Below, in pieces: positions 29,281 through 40,330 of a stretch of DNA of 64,000 nt (positions are counted from its first letter, which is position 1; every line of letters starts with the position of its first letter). Under the pieces are notes generated by a model that was given only the letters and a program-made list of their open reading frames with translations, had not been told where the DNA came from and ran no database searches. Source of the DNA: Puffinus mauretanicus (lineage: Eukaryota; Chordata; Aves; Procellariiformes; Procellariidae). The translations under genes and the position numbers were made by a program. The stretch is from the NCBI GenBank assembly GCA_023333565.1, contig JAJKFH010000611.1, positions 62,001 to 126,000 of the forward strand, given 5' to 3'.

Positions 29281-29790
29281 GCTCAACAAACCATATGCGA
29301 CTTGATAACTGCAGTCTGTGTTTACCAACCTGATGATTACCTGTATGTTCACAAGAATATAATGCCATCAAAATTCATAGAGATGGCTCAGAAAAGCAAA
29401 GCACCAATAGCTATTCTGAGATTAGATGAACTCTCCATCCTACCTGATTTCCAGGCTCTGAGAGTCTTTATGGATGCCTTATATATGAGACAGAAAGAAA
29501 GAGAGAAAAATAAAGTTCCTGCTTTGAATTGTCCTCTGGAAAAGTGTCTCTATTCATTGAATATCGAAGATGTGCAGGCAACTATGCTTCTAAATTACAT
29601 ATTCAAATTGGCTGCCCATGATGCCCCACAAGATTCCTTGTTATCCATCCTAATCTTTCCTATCTTGGGGGGCAAGAGGGATCATATCAGTTCTTGCCCT
29701 AAGAAGTCAACAGAAGAGCCCAAGTTCCAGAAAAATCTACTATCTACTTTCCTTTATGTCCTGATCTGCTCAACTCATACATTTATATGA
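29281..29790 (+). other. Longest open frame in the window, unidentified (possible exon or pseudogene)
   Basis: This frame is open from the codon after a TAA at 29278 to the TGA at 29788-29790, about 169 codons. The first ATG in frame is internal, in the segment encoding H-K-N-I-M-P-S-K-F. A weak acceptor-like 'ataactgcag' lies at 29305-29314. The peptide has ordinary protein composition in its first 110 residues (for example I-A-I-L-R-L-D-E-L-S and a charged M-R-Q-K-E-R-E-K-N-K segment) with mixed hydrophobic and charged patches. I recognise no domain and no retroviral or LINE motif. Upstream sequence is full of stops. It could be an exon, a fragment of a decayed retrocopy or a long chance frame. 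Confidence 0.25.
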
Positions 29791-29838
29791 CCTTCTGCTG
29801 CCCTCCTTGGTTGGAGCCCACTGTGGCTGCTGCAATCT

Positions 29839-30207
29839 TTGAACGGCCCTTGCCAAACAGGTGTAGACATTTGTCTAAACTGTAACCCAAAAGCATTTAA
29901 CCTCCAAAGGATAAGGAAAAGAGGCCACCAATGGAAATCCAGAAAGTTTCTTACGCAAGTCAACCTTTGCATCAAAAGTCAGAAAAGGAAATGTTCATCA
30001 AAGAACCCAAACAGCAGCACAGACTGTATTTTTTTTTCCCCTCCTTCTTACTGTACCTGCCTGTTTCTCTTTTTTTCCTGGAGGACTAAATGTCTTCCAT
30101 GTTTGCATTTTCCATATTTTCCTACTCTTAATTTGTTTTTTAAGTTATTGCTGGGCAGAGAATCTTCAACTTCAGGCAGTTTTGACCAAGCTCCAATTAC
30201 ATTTTAA
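29839..30207 (+). other. Second open frame following the 29.3-kb frame, unidentified
   Basis: A further plus-strand frame of about 122 codons begins 50 bp after the previous frame stops, in a different phase. Its first half is Lys/Arg/Cys-rich (for example R-I-R-K-R-G-H-Q-W-K-S-R-K); the second half comes from a T-rich tract and reads Phe/Leu/Cys-rich, more like non-coding sequence. Two long frames in series on one strand could mark a frameshifted pseudogene, but nothing in either identifies a parent gene. Confidence 0.12.
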
Positions 30208-31960
30208 TTTAAAATGTAAAGGAAAAAAAAATACTTCATACAGGACGCTTCTGCCTGATAATATGGAAAATGCATATTTTACTGGAGAATTCATCTTCAT
30301 TAGCATATTCTAAATAAGGTTGTACAATAAGACTTCTCATTTAATATGGCATTGCAGGGAAAATTGAAAGAATCCTATTGTTTTTTAGTAACATGTTTCA
30401 AGACTTTTGGTATTATGTAAATGTTAAAATCTTCAGATGTGAAAATAATGCTTCATCACAGAGAAAAAAATGCAGCAAATTTCACAGAAAACCAGAGCTT
30501 AAATAGCTTAAGTTGAATATAGGTAGGAAAAGAATGAGTTCCTCAGGGCCATATATTATTGTGAAGGAAATAAAGCTGAACAAGTCAAACAGAGTGGGAG
30601 ATGTCAAGAGGCAAGCTAGAAGCTTTCAAATGCCAGACTACAGCACGGAGTGAGTGACAGCCCTTGCAACTCTAAAAGGGACCTGACGTGACTGGAATCG
30701 ACAAGGACTCTTGGTACAGGAATGAATCTCTTGGGTGTATTATTTTTTTAATCTTTCCTTTTCCTGAATGTTAAAGATGTTTCTTTCTAGAGACTGGAAG
30801 TCTCTAGAACACAAACAGCACAAAAACTACACTGAAGACAAGAATCAAATAGAAAACATAGTCACGGAACAGATAGGAATATTATATCAGGTATTTGTTT
30901 TCTCTGAACTAATATTAATTCTGGATTTGTTGATCATAATACATGCTGGGAAGAGATGAAAGGCATCTAAGCATCCTAAACTCAACCATCCTCAGAAGTA
31001 AGGACCATTTCAGGATGTTTGTGTTATTTTCTTTCTTTCTCCTTTTCTTTAAAATACACACAAAGGAAAAAAGAGGCATTATTTGTTTTGCTGCTGCTAT
31101 TGCTATTCTCATCTAGTGGAGACCTGAACCTCCATCATTCCATTCATGTCAATGAATCTTGACAGCGCCAATATAAAAAGCTGCTCCAAGGAAATTACTG
31201 TATATTCTTCCTTCTCTGTTGAATGACTGCACACTTTTATGGTGATATTTTTATGAGAACTTTCTGAAATCAAGTACTAACCCGGTAAAGCTGCTAGGAA
31301 GCAGAGTGGAATGCAGGCTTAATCTGCTCCCCCGGGGGATTTAGTGCTGGTTCAAATATTGACTAAGCACAGAATAGTGAGGAGAAGGGGAGATGGTGGG
31401 GAGTTGAACACCTCCTCAAAAAAACAGAGTGGATGTAAAGTCATCTGCTACAGCTCCTAGGTCAGGAACTGAGCTCACTGCTTCTCAGCCAGTAGAGGAC
31501 AAGCTTGTTCTGCACCAAGGCAGATGCCAGCTCCTTCCCTCAGTCTGCTTCTCTACCTAAAAGTCAGTGATTTTCACTCCTGGAGCATCTTGGTGGTGTG
31601 CAGGATTTGCTGTTCCCCATCTTAAAATCTATCTATGCTATTGAATAGTCACAAGCATTTGAGCTTTAGCAACCTCAGAAGCACTCTGATATTTCCAAGT
31701 GTATGCAACCACAGACAATTTCAGCAAACAACAGTCTCTTCTTTCCTGTCACCTGTCTCCCTCTTCATGCCATTCTGTTTTCACTCTGAGACCTCTCTGA
31801 GTAAGGCCTGCCAGCCTGCTGGAGTGGGAATAGCAGGTTTAGAGAGGAGATACACTGACAGGTCTGCGTAGCTAGCACGGTCACTGCGGTAGCTCTCGTC
31901 ACTACATAAAAACTTACTAAGCAAATCCCAGACTCTAAAGTCTTCAACCATTTCATTCAT
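30208..31960. other. Non-coding sequence, no gene recognised
   Basis: Open frames are below 80 codons. A CTCF-like core ('ccagtagaggacaa') occurs at 31489-31502 but differs from the published consensus at two or more positions. No mobile element recognised before the CR1 end at 31961. Confidence 0.6.
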
Positions 31961-32030
31961 CACAGAATCGTTTAGGTTGGACAGGACCCTCATGAGATTA
32001 TCTAGATCAATCTCCAGATCTTTTTTCATC
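31961..32030 (-). mobile_element. CR1 LINE 3' end, short fragment
   Basis: The plus strand reads 'cacagaatcgtttaggttgg' followed by 'acaggaccctcatgagat' and 'tatctagatcaa'. This is the reverse complement of the standard avian CR1 3' terminus (attctgtg end, preceded by the 'gatctagat...ggtc' block). Only the last 60-70 bp or so are recognisable, so this is a severely 5'-truncated or decayed copy on the minus strand. It carries no coding capacity. Confidence 0.75.
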
Positions 32031-32290
32031 AATTCCTACTTAGTGCCCTAGCTCATTGACTTTAAGCGTTCTCACATAAAGAGAGACCCTGCCATCTCCA
32101 GCCCATGTAAGCAGCCTGCAAACTGTGACCACTGACAAGATTTGGACTACTCTTTACCAGTGCCATATGGCTGGAGAACATTCCGTTCACTGATATCCAC
32201 TGTATTCAACATTATCATCAGTATGTTATTTACAATCTTATTTTAGGTTTGAGTATTTTAATGTGCATAAAATTTCATTGTTTGAGCCTT

Positions 32291-32304
32291 AAAAAAAAAA
32301 AAAA
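32291..32304. repeat. Poly-A run
   Basis: Fourteen consecutive A bases after 'tttgagcctt'. Confidence 0.85.
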
Positions 32305-32640
32305 GATTTTAACTTTAGACTTCTAGGCTTTTAGGTCACTGATGTTTCCTCTAAATGGCAGTTAAGGTAGGATTATTATGCATTTACTGAAATGGTTGTC
32401 TGCAGTGTTTTCCCAAAAAGTTAGTATTATATCTCCCTAACCTTAATTCATCTTAACAAAGTTTCTTTTCTTCAGGATCACTGTATAATTTTAAATGCCA
32501 TCATTTTCTATTCCAATAAGTGAGGAAGGTCACTCTATGGAAATGTACTATTTATATGGCAATCTACTCAAGAAATGTAGTTACTTTGGTCCATTTTCTC
32601 AGCTAACAAAAAATTCATAGAAAACTGAATGAGTGTTTTA

Positions 32641-32698
32641 TTACGTACTTGAATATGAACTATACTTTTATAAAAATAGTTCATATTCAAGTAAGTAA
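32641..32698. repeat. Near-perfect inverted repeat (hairpin-forming palindrome)
   Basis: The left arm (32646-32663, 'tacttgaatatgaactat') is the exact reverse complement of the right arm (32676-32693, 'atagttcatattcaagta'), 18 bp each. After one mismatch, four more pairs extend the stem to 32641 and 32698, giving 22 of 23 paired positions. The spacer is 12 nt and is itself nearly palindromic (ttttataaaa). The arms are AT-rich. Possible explanations are a recent inverted duplication, a tiny MITE-like element, or a transcribed stem-loop. Confidence 0.9.
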
Positions 32699-35600
32699 GA
32701 GTATAACCAAAACTGATTATTCTCATTAGTTGGGAAATCATAACTTGCACCCTTTTGTCTTCTGTTTGACTTGTTGAAAAGATTGATAATAAAGTGCTGA
32801 GGATTAATATTCATGCATATTTATATGGTCTCTGATATTATCAGAAAAGTATCTCTTCTGATATTTAAGATAGTTTATACTATCTATAATACATGTTACT
32901 AATCCAGACTATATTTGTACTGCTTCCAAACTTCATTAAAAAATATTTATTGATAAACAGGTATCTAGCAAAAAGCTATACAACAATTCTTACTAACTTA
33001 ATGTGCAGATATGAAGAGATACCACTGTGGCACCATGACATATTGTTCAGGATCAGAAAAGGGATACACAAAACATAAAGAATATTTTCACATAGGTGAA
33101 GTAAAGAAGTCACTGTAAAAAAAAAGATATCATTGTGGTGAAAGTACTTCATAAACAAACTTGATCAAGTCAAGACATATTTAAACTCCAATAGAAGTCC
33201 AAAATAGGCAAATCTGTCTTCTGTAACAGAGACCGCAGGATGAAATTCTACCAAACACTAGATCTGAAGGGAAATAGGAAGGAGAGTATCTCACACTGAG
33301 CTATTACTGCCTTGATAAACAAGAGAGATCCACAGCATGTTCAGCACACTAAAAGTCATCAGGTATGAGATCTAGATTAGTAGAAATGACGCTGTATCTT
33401 AAGTTCTGTTTGATAAACTTAGAATTTTACCCTTACTTCTTCCTCATCCCTCAAAATACCACTTGATTATTGTTACTGGACATCAGTATGGCGAATGGAC
33501 CACATCTGGTACCAGGGAGAGGGTCCAGTGAAAACTTGGTTACTATTTCTAACAATTTGCAAATGATCTAGAACTATGTAATATGTGAATAAAGGTTTGC
33601 GAAAAATTCACACAAAATCAGATTTGTGTAAAAACTTCAGATTCAAATTCAAATTCAGATTAATTATCCTCCATGGAGTGGAAGACTGATTGTTGATCAG
33701 GAAACCACTTCATGTGTGCACTGTAGTTAGAAAAGTCAAAGTAAGAAGCAGTCAGTGCAGTGAAGCAGGTTGAATTCTGGAAGGTTCTGAGGAAACTTTC
33801 AGGACACAGAATGACACATCAGGTATGTCTGCAATTTTCAAAAATGAAAATATAAGTTGTTTGGATTCTATTTTCATAGAAGGTCATTTTGTTGACATCA
33901 GTAGTCTGTCAGCGTTTTATTTTATTGCAGTGAGTATTAACTTACTCTGACACTAATACAGATACTTCAGGTCTAATTTTCCACTAATCGCCACAACTTT
34001 TACAAACTTATTCTATGTGGTATCTGAGAGAAAGCCAGTATTATTATTATCTGCAGAGAAATAGCCAGGACTTTAAATTTCCTGTTAGTCCTATTGCCCT
34101 TGCTGATCATATCTATTGGGTGTTTAATGCAGTGTCAGTGGCAAGTAAATACATTACCCGAGATAACGCAGTTAAATATGACTTTTGATTTTACATGTAT
34201 AAGGAATGTGTTGTTGAAGAACAAATAATCCTTCGGGTCCAAACTCCAGTTTTGCCTAGCAAAGTTTTGGGATTAATTTTGAATCAAGGTGGGATGAAGC
34301 TGGAGCTGTTCTGTTTTCTTTTGACTTTAAATATAAGTGTTACGCTTCAAAATTGGATGTGAACATGGCAGTGTACCTTGTATGTGCACTCCAGAATAAG
34401 ATTAAAAAATGACTAACACTCCCGTATACATCACCCCATTGTACTGCCTAGTTCCTGCCTGCACTGAGTTTCTTTCCATGTTGGAAAAGTATAAAATCAA
34501 GTTTTGTTTCTTAGTAGGCCAAACCTTAAACCACAATAACTGGTGCCCCTATGACATGAATCCAATTTTGTGTCTGTACTACCCAGGGACACTGGGGCCC
34601 CTTTGTGAAGGTCTCAGAAGCCATGCTACACTCCAGATGTAGGGCTTAGAGTGGGATCAAAGCTAGGAGATGTAGGAAGTGTCATGACCCAAACATTGCT
34701 TCTGGTATGAATATGGTGCTCAGCTCTGCTGCCTGAGAGTTTTTTCAACAATCTTCCCTAAGAAATTGAGAAAAACTGAATGGGTCCTCACTACCGTTGT
34801 TTATATTGTCTTTATACCTAAATAGCTCTGCTAATTCTTGAGGAACTATTCCAGACTTGGAATTAATGAGATACATTATTGCTGCACCTTGCCAGCCAAG
34901 ATAACTTAAAACGCACTAGCTCAGGTTCCAGAAGCAGTCAAACGGTGATAGCACGAAACTCCACAGGGACTAATTTATCACGCTTCTTAACAGACTATAT
35001 TAACCCAAACAAACCATCATCCTTCCAGCATCTTGCTGGCTTCCAATACCCATTTCAAGCTGTTCAGATAGCACTGCCTCAGTAGCTGCAATGCAGACGT
35101 AACCTGAGAGTGCAGATTCTTAAAATTTACTGTATCATAAATAGTCAGCAGATCTAAATAGTAGCTGAATTACAGATAAAAGGTAATATTTATTATAAGC
35201 TTATCATGAAGCCAGCTTTTAAAAGGAGACTCAAACCCCTTGAAGTCTTTCACATTGACTTAGTTGGGTTTAAAAACTTTACTCCTAACTGAAAAGACAG
35301 TATGTATGAGGGATTAATGCATATACATGAATGTATTGACCAATGACTGGTCATTAAATTATCAACAATAGGTTGAAACACGGAATTGATTTATAATGCT
35401 AGAGGGTTTATGGTTGTTTGTAACACTTGCTGAAGATATAACTAGTAAATATAAAGGATTAAAGATGCTTCTGAAATTACCTGAGATATACTGCTGATTT
35501 AAAAGAGGAAATTAGAATGTAGTTTTCAATAAGTATAGTAATCAAGGTTGATATTAATATGATATATCTAAGTATGTGTGAGAAAAGGACTGACAATGAT

Positions 35601-35880
35601 AATTATTACTTTGAAGATTATTTTGATTAAATGATGCTTAAGTAATTAAACATAATTATTTGAAACCTTTCCATCTCCAACTTTAGCATGTTTGATTAAA
35701 ATGCCACATAGAAATAACAAGATCCTGTATTAAATAAACCATGATTTCAATATTACAACCAAATCTTGTCTCCAGAACAAAGAATAAGGAGATTATTTCA
35801 TTATTTTCCATTCTTGTGTGTTGAATTAATTAAAGCTGACTGTTTTCTTTGAACAAACCATGTTATTCACTGTATGAGTA
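32699..35880. other. AT-rich non-coding sequence, no gene recognised
   Basis: Mostly AT-rich sequence with short open frames. A 68-codon plus-strand frame at 34879-35085 has a protein-like composition (Ser/Arg/Asn-rich first half) but no recognisable motif. A hexamer-like repetition of 'attcaa' lies around 33641-33660. From 35150 to 35870 the sequence is particularly AT-rich with many TAAT-type homeodomain-like sites, then composition changes abruptly to GC-rich near 35880. Confidence 0.6.
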
Positions 35881-36410
35881 GTACAAGAGAAGAAGTGGCC
35901 TCTCCATGGCCACAGCTCCGGGGGAAGCCCAGGCTAGGGTGGACGAGGAGAGCCCAAGCCCTGCCTTCGCCTCCCCCTCTCCTCTCTACTCCACTTACCC
36001 CTTCCCGCTGGGGCTCCTTGCTTCCCGCCAGGCAGCTCTGTGGGTACTTTGCTCTCACTCACCACCCTCTCTCATGTCCGGCACCTTCTGCTTCATGGTA
36101 GACACAACGCAGGTCAACGGCAAGTGCTCCCAAAATCCATGGCTCCAGCAGCAGCGGAGCGTCTCCTGCAGATGCCTCTGGGAAGCGGGATGAGGTGAGT
36201 TTGCAGCCACAGGCAAAGGCTGTTGATGCCCACAGCTCCCTACGGCCAGGAGATGTGGGGCCAACAGTCCTGCAGCTCAGCAGGGCTGGAGCAGGGCCCA
36301 GGCCCAGGCCCTGGAGGGAAGTGGCACCCCTTTCCCTCCTGTCCTCCCCACGCCGTCCTCTGCACTCACTTCGCCAGTCTGCCTCCCAGCCTAAGGCCTG
36401 CCCCTGCCCC

Positions 36411-36430
36411 GCAGCCCTTTTTATACCCGC
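36411..36430 (-). promoter_or_regulatory. TATA-like box, minus strand
   Basis: The minus strand reads 'gcgggtataaaaagggctgc', a good match to a TATA box flanked by GC-rich sequence, the usual core promoter arrangement. Transcription would start roughly 25-30 bp further along the minus strand, near 36385, running toward lower coordinates. No transcript evidence is available. Confidence 0.4.
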
Positions 36431-36597
36431 TGTGATGACACCATTGCCCAGCTGCTGCTCATTGTGACATGGCCACCACTGTCGTGCCTGCTGCCTGCTG
36501 TGACATGGCCACCACCGCCCACTTGCTGCCTGCTGTGACATGGCCACCACCGCCCACTTGCTGCCTGCTCTGACATGGCCACCACTGTCCCTCCTGC
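36431..36597. repeat. 35-bp minisatellite, about five units
   Basis: The block 'tgtgacatggccaccac' recurs with unit starts at 36463, 36499, 36534 and 36569 (the last begins 'tctgacatgg'), with a more divergent unit beginning at 36431 ('tgtgatgacaccattgccca'). Spacing is 32, 36, 35 and 35 bp. The two middle units are almost identical over the whole 35 bp. The period is not a multiple of three and each unit shifts frame, which argues against it being a selected protein repeat. It lies immediately upstream of the minus-strand TATA-like box. Confidence 0.9.
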
Positions 36598-36613
36598 TGA
36601 CCTTCCCTGACCT
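36598..36613 (-). promoter_or_regulatory. DR4-type nuclear-receptor response element
   Basis: The minus strand reads aggtca-ggga-aggtca: two perfect consensus half-sites in direct repeat with a 4-bp spacer. In vertebrates DR4 elements are the classic binding arrangement for thyroid hormone receptor or LXR paired with RXR. It lies about 170-185 bp upstream of the minus-strand TATA-like box, across the minisatellite. Two perfect half-sites can occur by chance, so function is an inference. Confidence 0.45.
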
Positions 36614-36890
36614 TCAATTTCTGCACAGGGAACAAAGTGTGCGTGCTGCGGGATAAGCACGAGGTGCGTGCGTCAGCGCAGGGTTGTACCAAGCCAGCAG
36701 CGGCTGCTCCTCGAGCAGGAGCAGTGCATGTTGTGAAGGGTGCTGTGGTGCCTCCAGCCTTTCATTCTCACAGCACTGAACTGGTATTGGGGCAGCGGGG
36801 ACAGAAACTGCCATTTGTATGGTCCAGCAGCAGATTGCTGCCTCTCTGGAGCAAAGGAGAGGTACGCTGAAGACATGGCAAGGCATTTTA

Positions 36891-39849
36891 ATTGCTTTCC
36901 AACATTTAGACATCAAAATTTAGTTGTATGCAATCTGGTACTGAAAGATACCATGAGGGATTCATGTCCTCTGTGTTCTAGTGGTCATGATTCATCTATT
37001 TTAGAGCTCTATGTCAGGATGGGATGAATCCGGACCTAGAAATGCTTGTTTTCTCTTGTACTTTAGCACTAGAGATGAGCCTTTATTTTGACAAACAGAG
37101 CATTTCATCTTGCAACTTAAAATTAAATGAATGAATGTTGAATAGCTTATTGCATTATACATATCCTGTAGAAACTCCTGAAGACATAACGACTGCCAAA
37201 TTTCAGTCACTTGGAGACACTTGTCATTGATAGGAGAGACAGAAAGAAATCTGTTTGATATTTTTGGTCTAAAAGTATCAAAACTGAAATAAAAAAAAAA
37301 GCAAAACATCTTTTTCTTCATTGCATTTTCAGGTGAGAAATTCATCAAAACCAGTTCTATTGGGCAAATCTTTTTTTTTCCCCCCTAACTGATCAGCATT
37401 CTGTCCCTTCACTTTCCCTCTCTCACAGTCATCAAAAATTTCCTGAGCAGCTGTAAGGGACTAGGAAAGAGAATAGCAGAGTCTGATTACTGTTTAAATT
37501 AATACCTTAGAATATTAAAAGCTCCACTTTGAACAAAAGACTAAGATTCCAGTTGTAAAGGAACAAATTTATCACCATATGGAAGGGTAAGCTGAAGTCT
37601 TACCAGTACATCCTAGAGAGTTGCAGCTAGAGTAATTACCTAACTGTAGTACCTATTATAAAGGGAAAAACCCATAAATGAATGTAGAGAAATGTAAGTA
37701 ACTGGTCTGATGCTTGCAAATGGGGAAAAATGTAGAACTGATAATTCAGAGGTTTTTTTAGCTAAAAATAATCTTTAAATCTTAAAAATTATATTAGGAT
37801 AGTATATATAGTACAGAAATACACACAGCAAGTTACAGGTAACACTGAAATGACAAACTTGGAGCAAAGACAACCATGCAGAAGAATCTATGGTGATGCA
37901 GTACTCAGGCTACAATGGTGCCATTGTAAAAGTGAGTTTCCCCATTTCCAGTTCATGACAATGACAGGCCACAGTATTGAAAAGGAGTTAAGAGGAGGTT
38001 GTGGTCACAACATTTGGAGTTCCTCCAGAGCAACCTTTAGAGTTTTTGAAATGAGCACAATCATTTTTGTAAGTGCTTATTCATTTTTCATATGTCCAGT
38101 CTGTCCTCCATTCTGCATTTAAATGTATTACACTTGCACTTGCACTTTTAATGGATATCTAAGATTTTAATGGAATTTCAGCGAACTGCACTTTGTATTT
38201 CCCCCGAAAAGGAATGAGTCATTAGGATCTGAACCAGTCTCCTTTTTTTGTTCTCGCTAGTGAGAAGACAGCCTGGAGGTATATTGTATTAATTCCTAAT
38301 ATAAAAGTTAGATGACTGTAGAGCAAAATTATTATTTATGCTGAATAAGAAAACAGGCATAGTAGAGAAAATGTGAAATGGAAGGGGACAGAACAGAAAA
38401 TATGTTTCTGCAAATTATGGAATGAGACAGGAGGGTAGAAAGTTGTAGAAAGATTACATAAAGAAACATAATCAAACTATAAGCACTATTTTCTTTCAGA
38501 TACCATAAGCAGAATAGGATTAATCAGAGCTTTATAAATGCAACAGAAAAACCCAAACATACAGGTGAATGATCACTTCAGTAGATTGACAAATGAAACA
38601 ATTAAAACTTTTTAGGTACATTCTTTAATTGGCTGACTTAAGTCATAGTCACTGCAGGAGCTGTCCGAGTGCTGATATCGCTACTTGGAATAAATATACT
38701 TGATTTTTTTTCTTTTAAATAGATTTCAGAGTGTATTTCTTCAGCTTCTTGGACGAGTGGACTTAGTAACAGAGATATGTGCATGCCATGGTAGATCAGC
38801 ATGCAGAACTTTAATTACAGCTATGTCAATTTTAGGCCCTTAAATCTTGTTAAAAACACCATTATAATGGAAAAGCTTGATTGCATCAATTGTGTAGCTA
38901 TTCCTTCACGTTTTGGAATGCATTTATTAAAGGCGACACCATTTATCTCCATTTTCTAGTTCATCAACATGTCCCAGAATTTTTTTTAAGAACCTCAAAT
39001 GTGTGGCATCATATCTTAAAATCCTAATTAAAGAGGTGTTTTGTACCAGCAAAGAAATTAAAAAGCATGAGCTCCTGATATGTAATCATCAGGAAAGTGG
39101 GTAAAAATTTCCATTAAATGCTTGCAGAGGTTTAGACTTCTAATGCACAAAACACTTCTTGTGTCATCTTCCTTTCATGTCCTAAACATTTATAATCCAA
39201 TAATTTTCATTTTAACGGTTGCAACTTTTTGAAAGGCAAAGCTAGACCCCATTTTAGTAGCAGCTTATTTCAAAACATCTCTAAAGGAAACCTCTCTTGG
39301 AGATAGAATTGTAAAAAGCTGATATGTACCCAGGAATGTAAATAAACTTTGTCTTTACTGAGCATGGGTTTCCCTGATACAAATCCAGATTAGTGGGCCA
39401 GCAGGCATTTGCCTGTGTAAAGGATAACACAAATAGAAGTTGCCCATTTACTTCAGTAATAGTATTTTCCTAAGAAATTTTACAATGTCTGTCATCACAC
39501 TAAGATTACGGCTTCTACTACAAGAATTGATTGCCTTCAAGGTGACTAAGTGATAAGAGAGAAAAAGGAAGTGGCAGAAGTTCAGGTTATTGAACAGTTA
39601 GGTTAATCTTCTAAGTTGAAAATTGAAAAAAATCTCCATTTTCAGTTTTGTTACAATGTAAGAAAAAAGGGCAAGAAAGTTTAGACCTTTTTCTTGCCTG
39701 TCACTCAGCCAGATCAACAATTAGAAAAACAGGCACATGGTCTTATTTTCCAGAGAGTCTCACGCAGGGATGTGAGTTAATCATCTCACCTAGGAATGTC
39801 AGGAAATATAACCATTTCATTTCTATGCCTAATTAGAAGCTGCTGTTCA
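36891..39849. other. AT-rich non-coding sequence, no gene recognised
   Basis: Composition returns to AT-rich. Open frames reach 115 codons (minus, 37001-37348), with no recognisable motif and a Phe/Lys-rich composition typical of AT-rich non-coding DNA. A T/C-rich tract is present near 37370-37386. The stretch 38880-39360 has a complex, low-CpG, homeodomain-site-rich texture that could reflect a conserved non-coding element, which cannot be judged from one sequence. Confidence 0.6.
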
Positions 39850-40330
39850 ATGTAGGCAGGGTTAGCCTGAGGTATGTGGCCTACTCATACAGGTAAACTG
39901 GTCAACATGCAGGTCACTCAAATCACTTGACCAACACACAGAATGTATATAACATTCTCTGTATCCCTTGATTAACACATCCTTTAGGCTGTGTCTGAGG
40001 CCAAATTTCCTTTCCATCCACAACATGTAATATCTACGATGTCCCTTAGGGATTACTCAGTATGTGCTGTAGAGAGTACCCATAGCTGCTGTAAGGATAG
40101 GTAGTCACGTTGCACTAGGCTCGACAACTCCTAAATATCCTATCAACCCTTAAGAAAACATTGCTCGGCGATTGTCAACCAGACAAAATGACCAAGCTAC
40201 AAGATACTTAATGCCACTTCCCACTAAGTGAAATGGTATAGACGTCTAGATCAAGCCTAGGCAGTATAAAAGGAATAGACAGGATGCAGTAATCTGCTCC
40301 ATATGTCTGAAATGTTGGAGTTGTTTCGGT
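39850..40330 (+). promoter_or_regulatory. TATA-bearing promoter- or LTR-like segment
   Basis: This stretch has more CpG (for example in 'gctcggcgatt', 'acgatg', 'agacgtct') than its neighbours and contains a strong TATA box, 'tataaaagg', at 40265-40273 on the plus strand. That combination is typical of a solo LTR of an old endogenous retrovirus or of a cellular promoter. I could not find a clear poly-A signal downstream, TG/CA termini, a target-site duplication or adjoining retroviral sequence, so the call is tentative. Confidence 0.2.

Larger units (their letters stand above)
35881..36890. other. GC-rich island with promoter-like features
   Basis: About 1 kb of clearly GC-rich sequence with scattered CpG sits between very AT-rich flanks. 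Reading the minus strand it contains, in order, a DR4-type hormone-receptor element, a 35-bp minisatellite and a TATA-like box. Splice-like sites occur on both strands: plus donors 'gatgag/gtgagt' near 36193 and 'gagag/gtacgc' near 36860, a plus acceptor 'caatttctgcacag' ending at 36629, and minus donors 'gaa/gtgagt' near 36372 and 'ggg/tggtgagtg' near 36060. Open frames up to 163 codons are seen on both strands, as expected from the composition, and none is recognised. It could be a promoter with first exon of an unknown transcript, a solo LTR, or another inserted GC-rich repeat. Insertion ends and target duplications were not found. Confidence 0.5.

Noticed and set aside
34879..35085. 68-codon plus-strand frame with protein-like composition
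   Set aside because: Short, unrecognised and with no splice support; several frames of this size are expected by chance.
36059..36550. 163-codon minus-strand frame in the GC-rich island
   Set aside because: Its first third is the 35-bp minisatellite read in changing frames, and GC-rich DNA lowers stop frequency on all frames. The overlap with the TATA-like box also argues against it being protein-coding.
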